Shown: positions 25,630-39,800, counted from the first letter of the stretch. The stretch: 64,000 nt of DNA from Hyperoplus lanceolatus (GCA_026929865.2 CM049400.1:15381001-15445000); one strand, 5' to 3'. Numbers and translations are program-made. The notes: generated from the letters alone by a model not told the origin.

Positions 25630-26450
25630 TTGAGTGCACATGGTCAGCGTCGTACACAGAGGTTGGCTTTGGAAAATAGACGTATGAGTGCTGCCAGCAT
25701 TGCTGAAGGGCTTGAAGGGATGGGGGGTCAACCTGTCAGTGCTCAGACCATACGCCGCACTCTGCATCATACTGGTCTGCATGGCTGTCATCCCAGAAGG
25801 AAGCCTATTCTAAAGATGATGCACAAGAAACCCCACAAAAAGTTTGCTGAAGACAAACAGACTACGGACATGGATTACTGCAACCATGTCCTGTAGTCTG
25901 ATGAGACCAAAATACATTTATTTGGTTCAGATGGTGTTAAGAGTATAGAGCGGCAACCAGGTGAGGAGTACAAAGACAAGTGTGTCTTGCCTAGAGTCAA
26001 GCATGGTGGTTGGAGTGTCATGGTCTGGGGCTGCATGAGTGCTGCCAGCACTGGGGATCTACAGTTCATTGAATTCTAACATGTACTGTGACATACTGAA
26101 GCAGAGCATGATCCCCTTCCTTCATAAACTGGGCCGCAGGGCAGTACTGCAACATGATAACGACCCCAAACACCCCTCCGAACGACCACTGGCTTGCTAA
26201 AGAAGCTGAGGGTAAAGGTTATGGACTGGCCAAGCATGTCTCCAGTCTTAAACCCTATTGAGCATCTTTGGGGCATCCTAAAACGGGAGATGGAGGAGCG
26301 CAAGGGCTCTAATATCCACCAGCTCCTTGATGTCGTCATGAATGGGTGGAAGAGGATTCCAGTTGCAACCTGTGAAGCTCTAGTGAACTACATGCCCAAG
26401 AGGGTTAAGGCAGTGCTAGACAATAATGATGGCAAAACAAAATATTGACA
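25630..26450 (+). pseudogene. Tc1-like transposase, N-terminally truncated, with nonsense and frameshifts
   Basis: Starts mid-protein at the arm/spacer junction with the second helix-turn-helix region (ENRRMSAASIAEGLEG, VSAQTIRRTLHHTGLHG). The motif WSDETK, which carries the first catalytic aspartate, has its Trp codon changed to TAG at 25894-25896. The frame continues to a TAA at 26077-26079, then shifts at about 26077 and again near 26170-26185. The last part (26194-26448) reads LKKLRVKVMDWPS, NPIEHLWGILKRE and the family's C-terminus. About the first 85 residues of a normal Tc1 transposase are missing. Not functional as it stands. Confidence 0.88.
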
Positions 26451-26690
26451 CTTTGGGCCCAATTTGGACATTTTTTCTTAGGGGTGTACTCACTTTTGTT
26501 GCCAGCAGTTTAGACATTAATGGCTGTGTGTCGAGTTATTTTGAGGGGACAGTAAATTTACACTGTTATACAAGCTGTACACTGACTACTTGACATTGTA
26601 TCAAAGTGTCATTTATTCAGTGTTGTCGCATGGAAAGATATAATGAAATATTTGAAGAAATGTTAGGGGTGTACTCACTTTTGTGAGATA

Positions 26691-26693
<3 letters not shown>

Positions 26694-26741
<48 letters not shown>

Positions 26742-26766
26742 CATATTCACACACACACACACACAC
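26694..26766. repeat. TA then CA simple repeats at the right edge of the Tc1-like element
   Basis: The TA array starts at the element's right target site and passes through ATATAC units into (CA)n at 26749-26766. Confidence 0.93.
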
Positions 26767-29700
26767 CGTGAATACATGTCCGTGTTGTGAATTCATATTT
26801 TAAGCATCCATTCCTTTTGCAACAAGCACACACTGTGGACAATTACATCTCTAACTCTCGGAATTCTCAAGAAGATATTATGCGGCCAGAGAGAATATGT
26901 GACAATGTGTGAAAAAAGATTAATTTAAAGAGGTAAGACAGAGAGATAACTACATGGAAAGTGAGCCCTGCTCTTGGGATGATCTCTTCTCTCTCAGAGG
27001 AGAGCTAGGCCGTCTGAAGAGGTTATTTATTTTTCATCTGGAGATGGAAACTGAAGAGCGGTGGGGGGAGCCCCAGTGGAATTACTGACTGGAGATGTAC
27101 CCTCCCGGGGCTACTATTGCTCTCTTCTCCCTCTATCTGCCTCTCCCGCTCACTTTCCATCTCCTACCTTTCTGATCTTCACCAGAGAGCTGCCACAGTC
27201 TCTTTGAGAGACGAGGGAAGAGGAGAAGAAAGAGAGGAGGTACTCATTCTCAATGCCATCTTTGCCTGCTTTACAGTCAAACTCCATTCATCCCACACGC
27301 CTGTGGTCTGCAGAGCTCAGCTGTGACTGTGTGGAGCAAGCTGAGCTGAGTTGTTCTCCAGGCTCCTCCCAGACTTGTCTGCCTCTACATGGGAAGCCTA
27401 GCTTCTTATCCCAGCCCTCCTCATTAACAGCATTCCCATCACACTCCAACTTCATTAAAAGAGCCACTTGTCCTCCCCCATCCCCTCTGGTGTTTTCATT
27501 TCATCGTTCCATTTCTCAGTTCAGATGAACCAGCAATGTGAATGTCTTCGCTGACACCTTTACTCCACTAGGACCAAGGTGAATTATGGGGAGGCAGAGA
27601 AGTGGGACTACATGAGCTTTGTAAGTCTGCCTCTTCATGGTCTGTTCCCGACATTCCTATGTTGTCGTGGGAGCCCATGAAAGGCTGCCTCTATATTCCC
27701 TATTTCTCTTAATGAACAAAGGTGTCAAATGCATCCTTAGATTCAGGTCATTTGGGAGGTTCCCCATAGCCGCAAAAAGTCAAGATGCTAAAAATAAGAG
27801 CACTGCAGATATTTCATACTCTTTGACTGATGCGAGGTAATCCCTTCCCTTTTCTACCATCTAGGGGGGGATCCAAGCTATGTGTCAGTGCAGGTTTTCA
27901 GCAAGCATATAATTAAGATGACATTGTTGCTTCGGTACAGTAAAGTGCTCCCCAGCAGCAAAGCTCCCCCTGTAATAATTCTCACCTGGTGAGAGCGTGG
28001 TACCATGGGAGTCGGCCATTTCCAATTTCTTCCATCTTCTGATTGCCAACACAATGCCTCCCTCTCTCTCTCTCTCTCTGTCTTATTTCATAAGCTGGAT
28101 AAAAAACAAGAACGTGGAATGATTAACCATCACATGCTTTTATATTTCTATTGAGGGAGATAAAAGGGAGAAGGGTGGGGAACTTGCTAAAATAATGGAG
28201 TATGGTCTGTATAGGGACACACTCTTCATTATTTCTCAAATAAAAACAAGCAGAGCCTCTGCTAATCTCCCTTACACCAGTAACGAGAAAATGGATTTGT
28301 GACTTGCGCTGCCTCTCAAAGCCAAGAGCTAACAATGGATGTAGAGGAAATCAAATGTGCACCCACTATACAACCAACCCCACGATAACCTTCTTATTTT
28401 CTCTCTCTTTCTTTTGCCTGTCCCTTTCTCTGCTTTTCAGCCTGCCCTCTATCTTCCTCTGTACCCCCCTCCCACACACACACACACACAAGTTAGCTTC
28501 ATTGGTTGGAAAGGAAGAATGCTGAGGATGCAGGACTAAGGAGAGACTAGCATCAATTAGACGCTAAAGTGCACTTTATTTTTGTCCCCCCATGCCAAAT
28601 TAAATTACTGTATAAATTAAAAGAAAGCAACACAATGGAAAAGCAATGAACTTTAATTATCCAAGCAGAACCTCAGCATGGGTCATTGCTCATTACACTT
28701 TGGTCCACTGTGTGTACTCATACTGCACATGTCCTGGCATGGGGCCACTGTTTTGATTTGCCTGAGATGTAGGTTTCCCAAAAACATTCTTGCGTTTCGT
28801 GATCATACCAAGTCAGGTATCAGGGTTAAGCACATACCTTGCTCCCCTTCACACTCTCAACCAAATGATGACACTTGACTTACACTGTATCTAGAGAAAC
28901 AGTCTAGTATTTGTCCCAGCCTCTAATCATTCAATTCATACCTAATAAATAAATCATAGTCTAACATGTTCAAAGGAAAAGGAGTAAGGAGTGTTTAACA
29001 ATGTTTGAGATTGTTAACAGCAGAGACACATCTTAAAAAAATAATTGTATTGTTGCTTATCTCCTTTTTTTGTCGTGTTCTTGTTCTCGCTTGGTCAGCG
29101 CACACACTTTATGTGCCAACAATGATCTAACCGTTTTGATAATTCAGAACACTTGAGACACAGTGGGAAACAAATTACACACACTACCTAAGACTGTGCT
29201 TCCCCCCATGCTAGAAGGGGTAACACGATCGAGTTGGATACAGAGAGAGGGCAGAGAAAGTTTGAGTAAGCAGCTGTAATCCCCCTCTCTTTCTTTATTG
29301 GGAGAGTGGCCAGGTCAGGTGGCGTGGCACAAGGTGGCCTGTAAAAACTGTTACTGACATTTGCCAGTGTTTTATCTTTCTATTGTAAGTGCACTGTGTA
29401 CATTTTGACCTATACTGAAAAATATGTGAAAGGGCTGGGTGGAATGCCAACAGCAACCTATAATTTAAATTCAATCTTGTTCCCTGCTTCAGTACGGCAT
29501 CAATAGAGAGCAGAGAAAAGCTGAATAAATAAAATAGCTCAAGGCATCTGATGGATGAAAGAGGCAATGTGTTACCTCTGAAACAAGTGACAATAAAAAT
29601 AGAAATAACTAGATTTTAAAGCTTTCTTTCCCAAAGCATATTGTTTTGGAACTGTTAAGTAATTATACTCATGTTATCTAATTCATTTTGTTATCACAAG

Positions 29701-31370
29701 ATTGTACATGCAGACTATAAAGGTGATTGCAATCATGTGGAATTGTAGAATACATCTAGATACCTGATGATAAAAGTTGTTTGGCTTCATCAATATGGAA
29801 CACTTGAGGATTAAAAGGACATCAAGCTAAATAAGAGCCAACAAATTAAAGAGATGAGAGGATAGAGTAGAGTAGAGTAGGTCATCAGTTTAGTGTTATA
29901 GGTCAACAGATAAGCTCACCAAAATATCCAAGTTTCTGCTTCCACATGCAGATAGATAAGATTTTTTTTTGCTGCGCTGCATCGCGGCGCATCTTGGCGA
30001 AGACCGCTGTTAATGTGGTGACGTAGGGAGAACAGAGTAGACTGCTAACTACAGTCACTGAGAGGAGGTTAGCTAAAAATCTGCTTTAACCTTTTTTCAA
30101 CACTTCTGAGTCTCAAAAAAGAGAAGTAATATGTTGTTTTGTACTGCAGGGTTGATTGGGTTTTACTGTGTGTTTTTTTTCTTTCTTATAGCTCACTAAG
30201 GGTTGTTTCTATAACATTATTGTTTACATGGAGCTTACAACAACATAATTAATTTGACCCAATGGTATGATTCAATTTCAATGTCTGATTTGAAGGACAT
30301 TAGGACGGGGAAGATTGACAAGGTTGTCAGAGTCATCAGACAAATACCTTTTATGTATTTTCTAAGGTAACTTTTTCCACAAACAGTCTCAATAAAAAAA
30401 AAATACCTTTTTCCCTTCATAAATCATGACCCAGTTCAAGGATATGTTCAACTTATTTATTATCTTGTGCTAGCTGGCTTCTTTAAAGTTGCGGTTGATT
30501 GACAGATGTTGATCAGTTCTTCTTACGATATACTGCATATTGTTTGAGGGTAAAAAGTAGATTATATAGTATCAATGTGAAATCTGTTTTAGTCACAAAG
30601 ACTGTGTTAAAGTCTCACATTTGAACCAAAGCTAGCTTAGAGCCTTACATTTCCACCATCAACCAATTACATACTTAGAAAACATATTAACATTGACACT
30701 TGCAGCCACTAAGGAAACATTTCAACGAGCAGGATATGAACCAGTGGATCTTTCCATACATGCATTAGCACATACATGCACCACTTTTCATTTCCTTGTC
30801 GAAATAGGCCTGTTATACAATTGAATTATGATGAATCATTATCCGTCGGTGTTGTCTCCTGGTGGTTTACATAACCAGGATTTAATAATAGAACAAGTGC
30901 GTGAATGCTCACCCACACTACTACTGGTGCTCCCTGCCCAAGAAGCGGCACTCAGGTTTGTAACTCTATATTAAGAATGAGTCAGGCAGAGTGCCATAGA
31001 GGGACACGGAGAGAGAGAGAAAGAGAGAGAGAGATAGTGTAGAAAATAATTTAACCACAGAAGTGCATTTCCCCTTCTGCATGCCGTTCACCTTGCCATG
31101 TCACAGGCGTCTTGGCTGCTACAGTTTTACAGATGCAGAAAAGTCTCAAGGGCTTGTTTCAAATTTAATTTGGCATTTAGAAAGCACAGAGCCAAACGGA
31201 GGAGTACACAGCTTTGTTTCAGATTTGCCCCTGGGTGCTGGTTCAATTCGAACTTCGAACACATATCCCATTACTACAAGCTGCACACAGCACTCAGAAC
31301 AGTGTCTGCAGCAAAGCAGGGAGTGTGACTTCAGCCAGTAATTAATTCTTACATACTGCATGTGTGAAGC
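26767..31370. other. Gene-free sequence with short CT, CA and GA tracts
   Basis: No recognisable protein domain. Small simple repeats: CT at about 28060-28078, CA at 28474-28490, AGAGT units at 29865-29880 and GA at 30999-31033. Frames such as 27253-27528 plus lie in CT-rich DNA and lack motifs. Confidence 0.45.
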
Positions 31371-31373
31371 GAC

Positions 31374-31374
31374 A

Positions 31375-31405
<31 letters not shown>

Positions 31406-31406
31406 A
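31374..31406. repeat. Poly-C run joined to (CA)n
   Basis: About sixteen C followed by about ten CA units on the plus strand. Confidence 0.93.
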
Positions 31407-31713
31407 TATTTAACTGTGACTGGTTTAGAAATGAAGAGATAAGCATTATGGATAGTGGGCTTTTAGACCTTTCAGAGTGTGTGTTTTAAAATACACATAT
31501 CATGTGCTTGCTTCTTTCAAAACATGTGGTGTTTGAGGTAAGATAATGAAAAATACAAGGCATGTGTGTCTATCCAGGGCTGTGGCAACCCTACATGTTT
31601 ATTCCTGACAAATTACTGGCACACAAATTACAGAGCTTCAGCTGGACTTGAACAAAAGCCTGACTGAGGGACACGCTCAGCTGGCAGACATTTAACTTCA
31701 GCTTGAGGCCCAG

Positions 31714-31718
31714 GGAGT

Positions 31719-31761
<43 letters not shown>

Positions 31762-31786
31762 CGTGAGAGAGAGAGAGAGAGAGAGT
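31714..31786. repeat. (TG)n followed by (GA)n
   Basis: TG array 31714-31757, a short GCGTGCGTGA bridge, then GA array 31764-31786. Confidence 0.95.
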
Positions 31787-33378
31787 AAAATAGAGGGACG
31801 GAAAGAGACTCCACGTTAGCAGTCACATCACATCACAGTTTGCTCCCACATTGATTAAGAGAGTCACCATGCAGACTCATTTGGACATTTGGACAGTGCG
31901 GGCTACACGATTAACTTATTACCACAGATTACATGTGAAGACTTCAGAAGACCTTAATGGTTACTGCACTTACACTTAACCATCCTCACAATTTTTTTTA
32001 ATGTTATATTCTAAGTGTTTACATTATGCATGTGTACGTAAACCTGTGTAATCAGTGCTTTTGTTTGTGTCTGTGTGTACTTATCGCTGTGTGCATTTAG
32101 TACAGGGGAATTACATGTGAGTGTGTTGTATGCTCAGTACGAGCGTGGTGGTGTTGTATTTATTTCTCTCTCTCTCTATTTGAAGATGTGGTCCTTTGAG
32201 AGACTCACAGCAGATTCTATTGTAAACCTCTAGTTACCTAGGGACTGCAAGAGCAAAAACCATCCATCAGAGCTAGACATATTGCCCATACGCAAACAAA
32301 TGAATTAGCACACTCGCCTCTTGCCTGGGCCGACGACACAGCAAAGCAATATAGGGTTCGAGGATGTTAGGAGAGGGGGATGAATGCCTCATAAGATGGA
32401 GATTAGGAATCCCTTGTGTGGCACCAAAGTGAAAGGACAGGCAAATGCAAGAATAAATGAGGAAAAAGGTCAAGTGAATTGGTGCTGTGAAAATTAGATG
32501 AGGCCAAAGCAGCGCGTTAAAATTCTTCACCCTTTTATGAAAGTGCTGAAAACAGTGTGGCTGTGAAGATCTGCGCTTATCCTTTAAAGGGTGTGTGATC
32601 ACTAGGAGTGGGTGCACAAGAACCCGACTGCACACAGCTGCATGTCACTTTTTTTGCGCCACATGTGTTGCTGTCGTCCTCTAGGAATGATTAACCCAGA
32701 AGAGCTTAATATAGAAAGAGAGGAAGAAATAGATGGGAGAGAAGGATGAAAGAGGAAGAGAGAGAAGAGGGCATAGAGGACATTATTGTATTCCATGGGG
32801 AGTCTATACTCTTTACCTCTGCACATCAAGCCATGTTCACCACCGTTTAGCAATCTGTCTGCTAATTAATCATGCACTGTAATCAGTCAGAGTGACTGAA
32901 ACTGTGTGTGTGTGTGTTCAAGAGAGAGCGCGAGAGAGCGCGAGAGAGAGTGCGTGTATCATGTGTTTTGGGAAACAGGTACACACTGAGAATAAAAAAG
33001 GCAGACTGCATGTTAGTTATCTGTGGGTACAGAGTTCAAGCAATCAGGCTTTCACATTGAGGGTTACACCTAGGTTTAACTTTATGTCGTATTATGCTTT
33101 CTTCATATCCTTTTCATTTCAACACCTATGAACTACCTGGTGTTGATGATTTATCATTATTATAATAATTATGTATTATTCTATATGGAGTTTTAATATA
33201 TGGAACTATGTATTGGGGTCATGTTGTCCATTGATCCTAATTTAAAGTATCACACACCAGCAGGGGGTTAGGGGAACTCTGTCAGTCATTTTAAAGTAGA
33301 CAGACACAAATCAGCAGACAGTGTGATGTTTGCTCCTCCTGTCACATGACAGTATGAACTGAGCATAGCATGACCCAC
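31787..33378. other. Gene-free sequence
   Basis: A short GAGAGCGC-type repeat at 32918-32950 and a small CT run at 32166-32179. The 120-codon minus-strand frame at 32273-32635 has no recognisable motif. Confidence 0.4.
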
Positions 33379-33386
33379 ATCTAAAC

Positions 33387-34456
33387 TAGGGCTGGGCGAT
33401 TAATTTAATTTTGATTTCGGTTACAATTTTGGCTTCCCTCGATCATGAAAACAAGAAAATCGTAATAAAACGGTTATTGTGCGGCACGCCGGGTCATGTG
33501 TAGTAAATGCAGCGCACCCTTCTGTCTCCACCTGTGCTCCGCCCCGTCCCCGCCCGAACACTGTCGCTTTCAGCGATTCCAGTGCAATTGTTTATTCAGC
33601 ATAAAGTTAAAACGCTCGTCCAGGATGTGACACCGAAACACAAAAGCCTCGCGCGATTGAAGCAGCGTTTCACTCGGTGAAACATGGTGTGAGTGAGACA
33701 CTGTGATGGCGGTGGGTAACGGTGTCATTCACTGTGAGAACTTGCCGGTGTGAGCCGCCGCACAGAAAAGCTCTGTGGCTTTACGGGTAAAATGATAGTC
33801 AGGGATTCCTGCACGTTAACGTTGTTGAGGGGAAAGGCTTCCGCTTTCTGATTGCATTTCTTGAGCCTGAATATATTGTGCCATGTCGGCAAACCATCTG
33901 CGTGACAAGAGCAAATATACAGTGAGACGCACCCCCTCCGTTAGTTTCAGTCTACAGACGAAATGTTACAACCAGCACCAAAGCATGGACTTCGTTTAAA
34001 TAAAGCGTCTAATTTTTATTATCAGCGCTCTGATGCAAATTCTGAAGTCTGAACATTACGGTGTCAGCTGTGGTGTAGTTTTTTTTTTACAGCAACTCAA
34101 CGTGCACTGCAAAAAAAAAGAAGGCAATAAGTCGATCTTTTTGTAGATTCATAGCCTACCTCCTCTTATAAGTCGAAGTACAAATCAATGAATGGTTCAC
34201 AATCACATCCCTAGTAAAATATTAATTTTACTCTTAGATTCGAAGGTTTTACTGATTATTTATTTTGTGTGGCTTTTTAGTTGTAGGCTATGTTTGAGGA
34301 GCACAATTGGGAGTTTTGTTTATGTAATGTTGAAATAATTGGCTGAATTTTCATTTTGGTGCATCCCTACAATGAATAATCTTCTTTAATAACCATGATT
34401 ACAATATCAATCAAAATAATTGTGATTATCATTTTTGCCATAATCGAGCAGCCCTA
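33387..34456. mobile_element. hAT-like non-autonomous transposon with perfect 8-bp target duplication
   Basis: The left end begins TAGGGCTGGGCGATTAA. The right end, read on the minus strand, begins TAGGGCTGCTCGATTATGG. The 8-base direct repeat ATCTAAAC is exact on both sides (33379-33386 and 34457-34464), the hallmark of hAT insertion. The ends belong to a very common fish family with AATCG/GATTA-rich subterminal DNA. The middle, about 33480-33960, is GC-rich and contains many CpGs. No transposase frame is present. Near the right side, internal TAGGGATG-like motifs (as GCATCCCTAC at 34363 and CATCCCTAG at 34207) suggest a second, nested hAT-like piece. Confidence 0.87.
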
Positions 34457-34464
34457 ATCTAAAC

Positions 34465-37400
34465 ACATTTCATTTGATTTTAATGTATCCAGTCTTTATA
34501 TTGACAGGAGCTCATATTGAGAATAGTGTAGCTCTCTACCTTTACATTGATAAAAACATACAATTTAGACATTTTGGAAGTATGAACAATGGTGGGTTGA
34601 TTATTATTCTATATTGGGGTCAAAATGACTTTGTATGATGTCAGCAAATACACATGATACAAATAATGTTTTCTTATATAACTTAAAACTAATTCCCCTG
34701 TGTTTATCACCTATGTGGGATACGTCCCCCTATACTGGACATTGATTGGTTTGTAGATTGGCATGTGTCTGACGTCTGTGTTTCTATTCGATGGTATAGC
34801 CTTCATCAGTTTTAATGAATGAATGAAGAACAACGTATAAACAGATTCATTTCCTGCAGCACTGTGTAGTTCAGACGGCCGTCCAGACAACGCACACTTT
34901 CCGCTTTGACAACCTTTGTATTAAAAGAATAATTAATAAAAAAGACCGAACCATCCAAAAACTGTTTTAACACTGGACACTGACAGAACCATGGTTCAGT
35001 ATAATCTCGACCTAGACTTCCTCTTATTAGGTCAGACCAAATAAGGTAGATGTGAAAGCCCCTTTACTCTGGCATGCACGTGTCTGCCGTGAGCGTATTG
35101 TCCTAAGCAATCAGTCCAATGAACCATGCAAAGTATATCTCCTTATTTTGGGAAAGCATTAGCAACTATAGGTGAAAATGGGTGCATTATTATTTGCAGT
35201 GATTGGAGATGGATTGAATGCATTGCCGCCAGGACGAGCAATCATTTATGCAGCTATTCTGGCTAATTGTGACATGGCAGTGGCAGCAGGGGTGGTCTGG
35301 GTTAGCGTCAGACACAGAACACCAGCCAAGCCTGCTAGCTCACGTACAGCCATCAGCGCTAATCTCCCGCTATGTTCTAACAATACCGCTGATGTGCTTG
35401 CTTTGTGGTGGATCTTTCCTCCCCCAAAGCCTGCCGTGTGTGTGCGCCGTGGCCCCAGCAGCCAGCCAACTTTAGCTCTCCCATTACGGAGCAAACAGTG
35501 GAGCTGAAATCAGCCGGAGTATTGTCGCTCCCATGGAATTGCCTGGAGTGATTGAAGGCAAGCAGGCTACTGAATTTTGGCATCGCCTGAGCTGTGGAAT
35601 GGGGGGAGGGGGCGATGTGGATAAACAGTTCTCTAAACCAATTAATTTGCATTATGCACATTGAGATTAGCAAAGGAGGAAAATGTGAAGCAAGATAGTG
35701 GAGATGGGAGAGGAAGATACAGTGCTTTGAGTTTGATACAGTGGATAAGGATAAGACATTTTGAGTAGATAGAGAGATAAAGAGAGAGAGAGAGAGAGAG
35801 AGAAAACTGCAATGGCAAGACAAAAGACAAGACAAACACATACAACAAAGCAGGAGCACCCTTTACAATACGTCCACAGAAAGACAGGTGAGTGAAAGGC
35901 CCTCGCCATTAATGCTCTGCTTTATATTTATAGTATGCACTAATTGTAGTTCCAATTGTTCATGCGGATTGCTGTCCTACTGTCAGCTGCTCCACCAAGG
36001 GATAAATATTGTCCATCTAAAGGATACCTTTAATCACAATAGCTGCTAAAGGAAAGGCCTCATAGTTTTCAGTTTTCAAACTAAAATGATGTAATTTATG
36101 TGCCCTATCCAAATGTTGTGTTTCCTGCTACCAGAGGTTGTTGATCACAGCAGTTTACAGTAAATACAAACGACCACTTGACCTATTTTGTTGGTGTTTG
36201 TGCTGGAATGTGTACATAATCTGCATAATCTAGTATGCAAAGTGTCTCATTAGTTATAGTCATGAATAAACAAATGACTAGTGTCTGTCTATTGCTGCTT
36301 ATTTCTAAGTTTTAACGTAAATAAGTTTAAACATGCATTGTTGCTTAATTGATATTCAATGGTAAAAGCAAGTTGTTTTCCCACTTGTTATTCTGCCACA
36401 CATCCTCCTTTTCATTCACTAATTGGAATAATAAATGTGTCCCTACTAAGGCTATACTCTAATGTACATGTATGTTAGCCAGGATAAGATCACTCTTTTT
36501 CACAGTGGTTCCGTCTCACACCCAGTATTTACTTCCATATTTATAAGCATATGTGGTCTAGCACATTTTGTAAGGGCTTTAAATCCTGTAACAGCTCCTG
36601 GGCATTGATCTTAAAACATGCAAAATTACAGTGGACCTCAGCTGCATGGAAAAAGGGGAGGGCTCCCCCCACGGTATGTCAAAGTGTAATCCTCCATTTT
36701 AACACACTCCCTCAAGCTTTCTTTATTTGTATGTCTGTATTCTTCCCTTTCCTGCACCTTAAGATTATTCCAAAACATGTGGGTAATGTATGTGATGTTG
36801 CTGGCTCCTGCAAATTTCATCTAGCATTATAGAAATGGCAACTGCCATCTGAATGCTTATTTACTGCAAAGTTCAGAAGTAGGGACATTTTGACACTTTC
36901 TGGATTAGATAGGGAGAGAGAGAGAGAGAGAGAGTGTGAGAGAGAGACACATAGAGGGATAGAGAGAGAGATCATCATCATCATCATCTTTATTGGCAGC
37001 CTCATGGTCCATATACAACACACACAATAAATAAAGACATAAACACAAGAATATATATAAAAAAAGAGACATCACAACAGAGATTTGTACCAGAACTTCC
37101 GTAAGGAAGACTGGTATCGCACACAACTACATGCAGGATTCACCAGCACCAGAGAGAGAGAGCGAGCGAGAAGGTTTTCAAATCCAGTTTAGCTGAGTGA
37201 CAGCCAAAAACATATTGTAGTTGGAGAAAGTGGGACTGCAATGTCACACACGTAGGTTACGAGCAATGAGGCCAGTGGCAAGCGGACATTAACTTGCTGT
37301 CGGAGTTCACAAGCAGGTCTGACACACCGAAAGCCACTGCAACCAAAATCCCCACGCAGGATGTCCGGAACACACAGCAGTCTTTTTGGCATGTTACCAA

Positions 37401-38076
37401 TGTTCAAGGTGATGTAGGCAATACACTAATACGGTAATACAATTCACAATCACATGACAAATATATATATATAATGATCGGCGTATATATTCGGTGCCAA
37501 AATACAATATGTTGACCTGATTAAACAAAGGTGAATTGGAGTGCATTGCATATTCAGATGAAATAATGCCTCTTCATTCATACATTTGTTTTTCTCTGTC
37601 TTGGCTTATAATTACCTGAGTACAGTCCAAGTTCTCAGATTTAGATCTGTTGATTAATTTCATGCAGCTCAGAATGGTATTTACAACTTAAATATATAAC
37701 AATACACTACTCTGCTTCAATGGGTGTTTAAACCTGGATTGAGATATGTTATGCCAAACAACTGGCTGTTAGGTAGCTTGTTAATCAGCCTGGGACCCTT
37801 TTATTTCTTAGTAATGTTTTAGGCCTAGGCGCCATTTTTGAAAACAATAATTATACTTGAGGGAAGAAATAACATTATTCCCCTTTTATATGACGTTTAA
37901 AAATTCAGCATCGCAGAAACATAATGCATTATAAATATTACTCAATATATAAATATGCTACTTACTTTCCACCTTTAATTTAACATTCTGAGCCGGTAAT
38001 TCTGACATGTGCTGTGTTTCTTCTCGGTGTGTAGATTGCAGAGGCATAGTATGGGGCTATTGATGAATAACACTCT
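34465..38076. other. Gene-free sequence with GA tracts and a possible conserved segment
   Basis: GA-rich simple repeats at 35766-35804 and 36908-36971, the latter running into a short ATC repeat at 36972-36989. The DNA after that ATC repeat (to about 37420) may be the 3' end of an unidentified minus-strand LINE, but no coding motif was recognised. The segment 35500-35690 is non-repetitive and includes a TAATTTGCATTATG octamer/homeodomain-like run. No gene was recognised. Confidence 0.4.
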
Positions 38077-38080
38077 TCAA

Positions 38081-39200
<1,120 letters not shown>

Positions 39201-39204
39201 TTAA

Positions 39205-39800
39205 TCTAAAACATATTAAATGATTTGCAATAGATCCATCTGCCCAGGTAAGATGGTGTTTGATACATCAGCAGTGTTGTGAAATGAGAAAACAGTGAAT
39301 GAAAGATCGTATCCCATTTCAAGAATGTGCCAGCGCTGCAGCCATTCATTTGGATCAAGCAGATCCTTTTATCTTGGAACAAATGAGTACAAAAATGTCA
39401 GAGCAGTCTTATGAAGATTTGTTCTCCTATTTCACCAAAGAGAACAAAATATCTCCTCTAAATCAGTGAATCTCTGTCCCCTGACAATGATGAAATCCTC
39501 CTATGTCAGGGTAAATGAGAAGATGGAGGATCCAAACTTTTCTGGGGGATAAGCCCTCCTCCACACTCCCACCGGTCACTCAGCCATCCATTGAAATTGA
39601 TTTGCATTTTTTTGACATTTATGTGTGCTTCCTACACTTGCAGTATAATTTATGTGGCTTACACAGCTCGTTTGCAGATTGATAGCTTTCATTCTTAACT
39701 GGCTGTAATGAATGCCACATCACTGCACAAAGGTTACTGTGCTGGATCTGATGGTATACCAGAGACTCCACGAGCCACTTTCATTCTTCATTAAAATCAA
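39205..39800. other. Unique sequence without recognised features
   Basis: Unique-looking sequence between the piggyBac-like element and the next repeat; no gene recognised. Confidence 0.4.

Larger units (their letters stand above)
25053..26693. mobile_element. Foldback Tc1/mariner-like element with duplicated 3' half
   Basis: The termini read CAGTATCTCACAAAAGTGAG and its complement, each flanked by a TA dinucleotide as expected for Tc1 elements. Homology between the ends extends well past a usual inverted repeat: arm 25053-25629 (577 bases) mirrors arm 26119-26693 (575 bases), both carrying the transposase C-terminal half. Only the 489-base spacer (25630-26118) is single copy, and it holds the middle of the transposase on the plus strand. 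The normal 5' end and transposase N-terminus are missing, replaced by an inverted copy of the 3' end. Arms differ at scattered bases, so the rearrangement is not brand new. Confidence 0.9.

Noticed and set aside
36972-37420. A possible LINE 3' end after an ATC repeat
   Set aside because: The ATC-repeat edge is suggestive, but no reverse transcriptase motif or known tail could be recognised, so it is only mentioned within the surrounding stretch.
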